From: Ovis canadensis
Taxonomy: Eukaryota > Chordata > Mammalia > Artiodactyla > Bovidae
Direction of reading: 5' to 3'
Length of the DNA stretch: 64,000 nt
NCBI RefSeq assembly: GCF_042477335.2
Contig: NC_091263.1
Span: 74,016,501 to 74,080,500 of the forward strand
Shown here: positions 61,401-64,000 of the stretch, one piece after another
How the letters are laid out: each line of letters starts with the position of its first letter
How positions within the stretch are numbered: the stretch's first letter is position 1
Notes under the pieces: model-generated
Databases searched by the model: none
What the model was told of the DNA's origin: nothing
What the model saw: only the letters and a program-made list of their open reading frames with translations
Translations under genes and position numbers: made by a program

Positions 61401-64000
61401 GACTCTAAGTCCCACCCTCCGCTGGGGCAGTGATGGCATAAGGATTCCCAATCCACTGTAATAAGAAACAGGAGCTTGCCCCACAAGGAAAGGCTGTAAA
61501 CGTCGGGCTGTCTCTCCTTGTCTGAAGCGTGGCTCCTGGGCAGCAGGTGAGGTTCCTGGAGGGGAAGGCAGTCCTCTCATTGGTGACCTCGCTGCACGCA
61601 GACCCCATCAGACCACCTGCTCTGCACGGCCCATCGGAGTCGGGACAGTGCCAGCCTCGGCTACCCTGGAGGGTCCTGGAAGGGTCGCGGCAGTGGGGGG
61701 ACTTGGCTCTGGAGTTTACAGCAACACCGAGACCAGCGTTGAGACCTCTGGGCTCTCACAGCCTCTGCCCAGCGTGTCGTGCCACTTAGAGACTAATGCC
61801 AGGACGCCCGGTGGCGTTTCTTCCATCGTTTAACCCCGTGCCCGCCCATGTGCAGCCGGCGGCCCTCCCCGCTGCCCTCCTCCCATGTACGGCCCCTCCT
61901 CCCGTGTGCGGCTGGCGGCCCTCCTGCCTCCCGTCCATCGAGTTGGTGATGCCATCCAACCATCTCATCCTCTGTCGTCCCCTTCTCCTCCCGCCTTCAG
62001 TCTTGCCCAGCATCGGGGTCTTTTCCAATGAGTCAGTTCTTTGCATCAGGTGGCCCAAGGATTGGAGCTTCAGCATCAGTCCTTCCAATGACTATTCAGG
62101 GTTGATTTCCTTTAGGATGGCCTGGCTGGATCTCCTTGCAGTCCAAGGGGCTCTCAAGAGTCTTCTCCAGCACCACAGTGTGAAAGCACCAATTCTTCGG
62201 CGCTCAGCCTTCCTCATGGTCCAGCTCTCACATCCGTACTCGTGTTACAGTGCGTGACGCTCGGCCCTGAGTGACTGCGAGAGGACGGATGGGATGGCTT
62301 GTTCTCACCCGGGTCGGGCCCACCCAGAGTAGAGGCGATGGAGAGCGTGCGGGAGGAAGCTTTTTCTTCCCCCCTTTTGCTGATGGAGCCCGGCCCGTTT
62401 CCTGTCTCAGGACACATCCAGGGGTGAAGGCTGTAAGCACAGGAAGCTCTTAGCGCTTTCTCTCTTCTCCGCCTGGATAAATAATTTAGCCCATTACTGT
62501 GCCAAGTCTGAGTGGCTGCACTTCCAAGGAGGGGCCACGTGGGCCTCTGTCAACTGCGCTCTCTGACGCTCACAAACCCACTTCCCTGCTGGCGCTGGGG
62601 TGGCCAGAGGCTGCTTCGTCCAACAGATCGGGGAGTCTCTGTCCGAGGGGCAGGACGGCCTTAAGAAAGAGGCTTTGTCCGTAGCCGCTGACCCTGGCAA
62701 CCACCCATCAGGTAAGAACGAGGTCACTTAGCTCCGTGCTCCCTGGGATGGGGAGGGCGGTTACCGGGCTGGTTTCTGTTGTTAATACGAGCACTTGGGA
62801 CGACCGGTCAGTGGAGGCGAGCAGAGGGCACGCGGGTCGCTCGCCATCAGGCTGCACAGGCAGCCGCCAGCGCCCTGGGTGTGATCAGAAGTTCACATAA
62901 AGCCCATCAGGGAAGCTCTCCCAGCGTAATGTACAAGCAGCGCGGCTTGTGCTGGAGGTTGCTGGGATAATTAGAGGGCCTGTCACTTCCGTCTGCCGCT
63001 AAGTGCCTTTAATGGTGCCGTTCAGCTCTTCACGGCGCTGTGCTGCTGCCTGGCTGGCGGAGTTCACAGGCTCCACCCGCGCTACCCGGGCTCTGCCTTT
63101 GCTTCTGACCGCCGCCCCCGAACGCACCCCGTCTCCCCTGGGTGTAGTTCCAGCACCAAGCACGCTCCGGGGGCCCTCTAGTCCCAGCGACTTAATGAGC
63201 CTAACCTGAAAGTGGGGGCTGATTAGACAAACCTTCCCATGAAGGCGTGGTATGTATTAATAAGTCAGCACCAGCACCACGAGAGAAGGCTTTTGATCCT
63301 GCAATGGGACAGAGCAGCTTTAGAATTTCAGTGCGCCGCCCCAGATCTCTCACTTCTGTGCCACCAGAGCCTGACTTGCCTGTATTCAGAAGCAGGCTCA
63401 CAGTTTCTCTTTGCAAGTCCTGCGTCAGCGGACCTCCGGGGCAATATACAAACCTTAGTTCTTTTGGGGTAGGGTGGGGTGGGAGGGGGTGATTACAGAA
63501 GAGGGCGCCTCTCTCTCCTCTTTTATTTCTGCCAAGATGAAGAGCTGCTCTTGGTGTGTTTGGTCATCGTGGTCTTTCCCTGTTCAGAGATGAAATGTCT
63601 CCCCACACAGAGCCTCGGCCAGGTGCTGGAGACGGCAGGGCGTGGTCCTTCCCTGACTTCCGCCAGGACCTGCTGTCCATGGGGCCTTGACCACAGCTCG
63701 GGGGTTGCTCCTATGTCCCTCCCCCGCAGGCTGCCATCAGGAGCTTATTCTGCCCTGCTCTGGGCTGGACCCCAAAGGAGGGGTGATTCTGGAGCACTTC
63801 TGACAAGCTCCCAGAGTTGCTTCCATGGCTGAACAAGCTCTTTTTTTAAAAATATTTATTTATTTGGTTGTTTTAGCTCTCAGTTGTAGCATGTGAGACC
63901 ATGTTCCCTGATCAAGCATTGAACCCATGTCCCCTGCATTGGGAGCTAGGAGTCTTAGCCCCCGGACCCCCAGGGAAGCCCCTTAGCAAGCTTTAATAAA
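46247..64000 (-). CDS. KBTBD12: Kelch repeat and BTB domain protein, C-terminal part (partial gene)
   Basis: Two - strand exons join in phase through G|AT (Asp). Together they give about 125 residues that complete a kelch repeat across a 13.4-kb intron: [16 protein letters not shown], then [12 protein letters not shown]. The upper exon has a second kelch blade strand set (AVEIYNP, then [11 protein letters not shown]). The C-terminus reads [12 protein letters not shown], then [10 protein letters not shown], and stops. I recognise this as a KBTBD/KLHL family tail. The name rests on that and on position beside SEC61A1, as in human 3q21.3. BTB-kelch proteins commonly act as CUL3 adaptors; for KBTBD12 this is inference, and BTB/BACK exons lie right of the window. 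Confidence 0.78.
46775..46888 (-). repeat. tRNA-derived ruminant SINE
   Basis: Plus strand shows (gttt)n, then gaccagagatcgaacctggg, then ccagggggctccc. Confidence 0.75.
47135..47270 (-). repeat. Bov-tA fragment
   Basis: gtcacgactggctctttgtg, then acgggattctccaggcaaga. Confidence 0.8.
47335..47535 (-). repeat. tRNA-derived ruminant SINE
   Basis: ttagctgctctgaggcatat, then gatcagggatcaaacccaca, then accgccagggaagtccc. Confidence 0.8.
48147..48716. repeat. GT/TGTGTCTC simple repeat, about 570 bp
   Basis: An irregular array of GTGTGT and GTGTCTCT/GTGTCTGT words. It creates long artefactual frames in all three plus frames (Cys/Val/Ser) and on the - strand (His/Thr), none of them real. Confidence 0.95.
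48831..49238 (-). mobile_element. BovB 3' fragment
   Basis: Reverse orientation, from cagttcagttcagtcgctca on the left to cagcctt-cctcacggtccag on the right. On the - strand it encodes [20 protein letters not shown]. Confidence 0.92.
49744..49791. repeat. CA microsatellite
   Basis: (CA)n with small interruptions. Confidence 0.9.
49991..50264 (+). repeat. Bov-A2 SINE with target duplication
   Basis: Two Bov-A units in tandem and an (agc)n-type tail. It is flanked by a perfect 10-bp duplication (agtggctggt at 49981-49990 and 50265-50274), so it inserted into the older L1. Confidence 0.93.
50553..50760 (-). repeat. Bov-tA SINE with target duplication
   Basis: Reverse orientation, flanked by ttatataagaa on the left and ttatgtaagaa on the right (10 of 11 identical). 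Confidence 0.92.
51297..52172 (+). mobile_element. BovB LINE with inverted 5' part
   Basis: 51297-51455 is BovB in - orientation. It encodes the start of the endonuclease-bearing frame ([20 protein letters not shown]). From 51458 the same family continues in + orientation to its 3' end (encodes [20 protein letters not shown], then [11 protein letters not shown], tail ctgagcggctgacctgaact). The middle of the element is missing. This fits twin priming; inactive. Confidence 0.85.
52220..52417 (-). repeat. Bov-tA SINE
   Basis: Reverse orientation: tttgcaaccccatggactga, then gagcctctagagaagcccc. Confidence 0.9.
52468..52617 (-). repeat. tRNA-derived ruminant SINE
   Basis: gtaattatttggctgtgctt, then gaccggggatcgaacccagg, then ccaccggggcagtccc. 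Confidence 0.8.
52790..52937 (-). repeat. tRNA-derived ruminant SINE
   Basis: gggatcttggttcctcgacg, then gggatcgaacccgcgtctct, then ggccaagtccc. Confidence 0.78.
53210..53477 (+). repeat. Bov-A2 SINE with target duplication
   Basis: Tandem Bov-A units between near-identical flanks (atccccgtgttt left, atccctgtgttt right). Confidence 0.92.
54308..54462 (-). repeat. tRNA-derived ruminant SINE
   Basis: tgcctgcgctgggccgtggc, then gacaaggggtcgagcctggg, then agccacccagggaagcccc. Confidence 0.78.
55872..55998 (-). repeat. Bov-tA fragment, diverged
   Basis: tgcccactcgtgtccgagcc, then gcgccacggagccaccggag. Confidence 0.65.
56575..56721. repeat. 49-bp tandem repeat x 3
   Basis: Units start at 56575, 56624 and 56673. 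Each runs from ct(a/g)agctc through ggggagccccag to gcgggggcgg, about 93% alike. Confidence 0.95.
56887..57116 (-). mobile_element. BovB 3' fragment
   Basis: Reverse orientation: gtcgtgtctgactctgcgac, then gatgccatccagccatctcg, then atcgggtggccaaagtat. Confidence 0.9.
57241..57345 (+). repeat. tRNA-derived ruminant SINE
   Basis: gggctttgggcagtcccgcg, then ggtttgatccctggttgggg, then actaagataccacagcccac. Confidence 0.78.
57470..57741 (+). repeat. Bov-A2 SINE
   Basis: Starts ggagaaggcaatggcgcccc after an A-run, has a second Bov-A unit from about 57610, and ends in (agc)n. Confidence 0.93.
57880..58060 (-). repeat. Bov-tA SINE
   Basis: Reverse orientation: gttgtgtccaactcttttcg, then ggtctcccgcattgcgggca, then ccaccaggaaagtgcc. 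Confidence 0.88.
58957..59806 (+). mobile_element. Endogenous retrovirus LTR (BTLTR-like)
   Basis: It starts near tgagagggtgacaggcagga and ends cactgctcagcagcaccttt plus ca. AATAAA occurs at 59409-59414 and 59681-59686. Within it, six 17-bp units (gagtcttcccttctcga, 59081-59182) repeat. It is antisense to KBTBD12 and ends about 53 bp from the penultimate exon. No viral coding sequence is attached. Confidence 0.72.
59081..59182. repeat. 17-bp tandem repeat x 6
   Basis: Units of gagtcttcccttctcga start at 59081, 59098, 59115, 59132, 59149 and 59166. The last two are degenerate. It lies inside the LTR. Confidence 0.95.
59860..60057 (-). CDS. KBTBD12: KBTBD12 penultimate coding exon (kelch)
   Basis: The acceptor is ctctgcag|GT and the donor is GGAGCAG|gtaccc. 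It encodes [10 protein letters not shown], then [26 protein letters not shown] and [12 protein letters not shown]. This is one full kelch blade and the first strands of the next. Confidence 0.85.
60733..60845 (-). repeat. tRNA-derived ruminant SINE
   Basis: tttatttctggcagcaccga, then gatgagggatcgaacctgtc, then cctaaccactgggtcccc. Confidence 0.75.
61097..61311 (+). repeat. Bov-tA SINE
   Basis: cagactcagaggttaaagca, then cgggttcgatcccagggtcg, then ggacacgactgagcgacttc. Confidence 0.92.
61925..62243 (-). mobile_element. BovB 3' fragment
   Basis: Reverse orientation: ttggtgatgccatccaacca, then catcaggtggcccaaggatt, then gctcagccttcctcatggtc. Confidence 0.92.
63850..63982 (-). repeat. tRNA-derived ruminant SINE
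   Basis: tatttatttatttggttgtt, then ctgatcaagcattgaaccca, then ccccagggaagcccc. Confidence 0.82.

Larger units (their letters stand above)
60058..64000 (-). other. KBTBD12: KBTBD12 intron (left part)
   Basis: I see no further exon up to the window edge. Repeats are listed separately. 62460-62520 and 62880-63260 are AT-balanced, lack repeat signatures and read like conserved non-coding DNA. Nothing else is recognised. Confidence 0.65.

Overview
The window is nuclear DNA from a ruminant, most likely a bovid. Two things show this: split vertebrate genes with consensus GT/AG splice sites, and dense BovB (RTE) LINE pieces, Bov-tA/Bov-A2 SINEs, tRNA-derived CHR-type SINEs and ruminant-type LTRs. 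No prokaryotic, plasmid or viral operon structure is present.

Layout from left to right. (1) 1-7.1 kb: the last three coding exons and 3' end of RUVBL1 on the + strand; earlier exons lie left of the window. (2) 7.1-12.4 kb: the gap between two convergent genes. It holds an AT-richer block at 8.8-9.05 kb and an orphan CpG island at 10.15-10.98 kb. (3) 12.4-25.98 kb: the complete SEC61A1 gene on the - strand. All 12 coding exons can be placed; they add to 1431 bp, exactly 476 codons plus stop, and start in a CpG-island promoter. (4) 26-46.2 kb: a gene-poor interval with a 2-kb BovB, an MLT1-like LTR, two further LTRs, a mariner-type MITE and GC-rich islands near 36-37 and 43.6-44.4 kb. (5) 46.2-64 kb: the last two coding exons of a kelch-repeat gene on the - strand, most likely KBTBD12. 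They are separated by a 13.4-kb repeat-packed intron.

The order RUVBL1 > < SEC61A1 < KBTBD12 matches, in reverse orientation, the human 3q21.3 arrangement as I recall it, and this supports the third name. The genes do not form a pathway. RUVBL1 is an AAA+ ATPase of chromatin and assembly complexes, SEC61A1 is the ER translocon channel, and KBTBD12 is a BTB-kelch protein.

I found no new gene system. The items most worth a second look are: a minisatellite with splice-site-like motifs ending 10 bp from the SEC61A1 exon 7 donor; an LTR ending about 53 bp from the penultimate KBTBD12 exon; an inverted (twin-priming-like) BovB; the orphan CpG island with repeated GAT-AATG words; and a UPR-type element in the SEC61A1 promoter.
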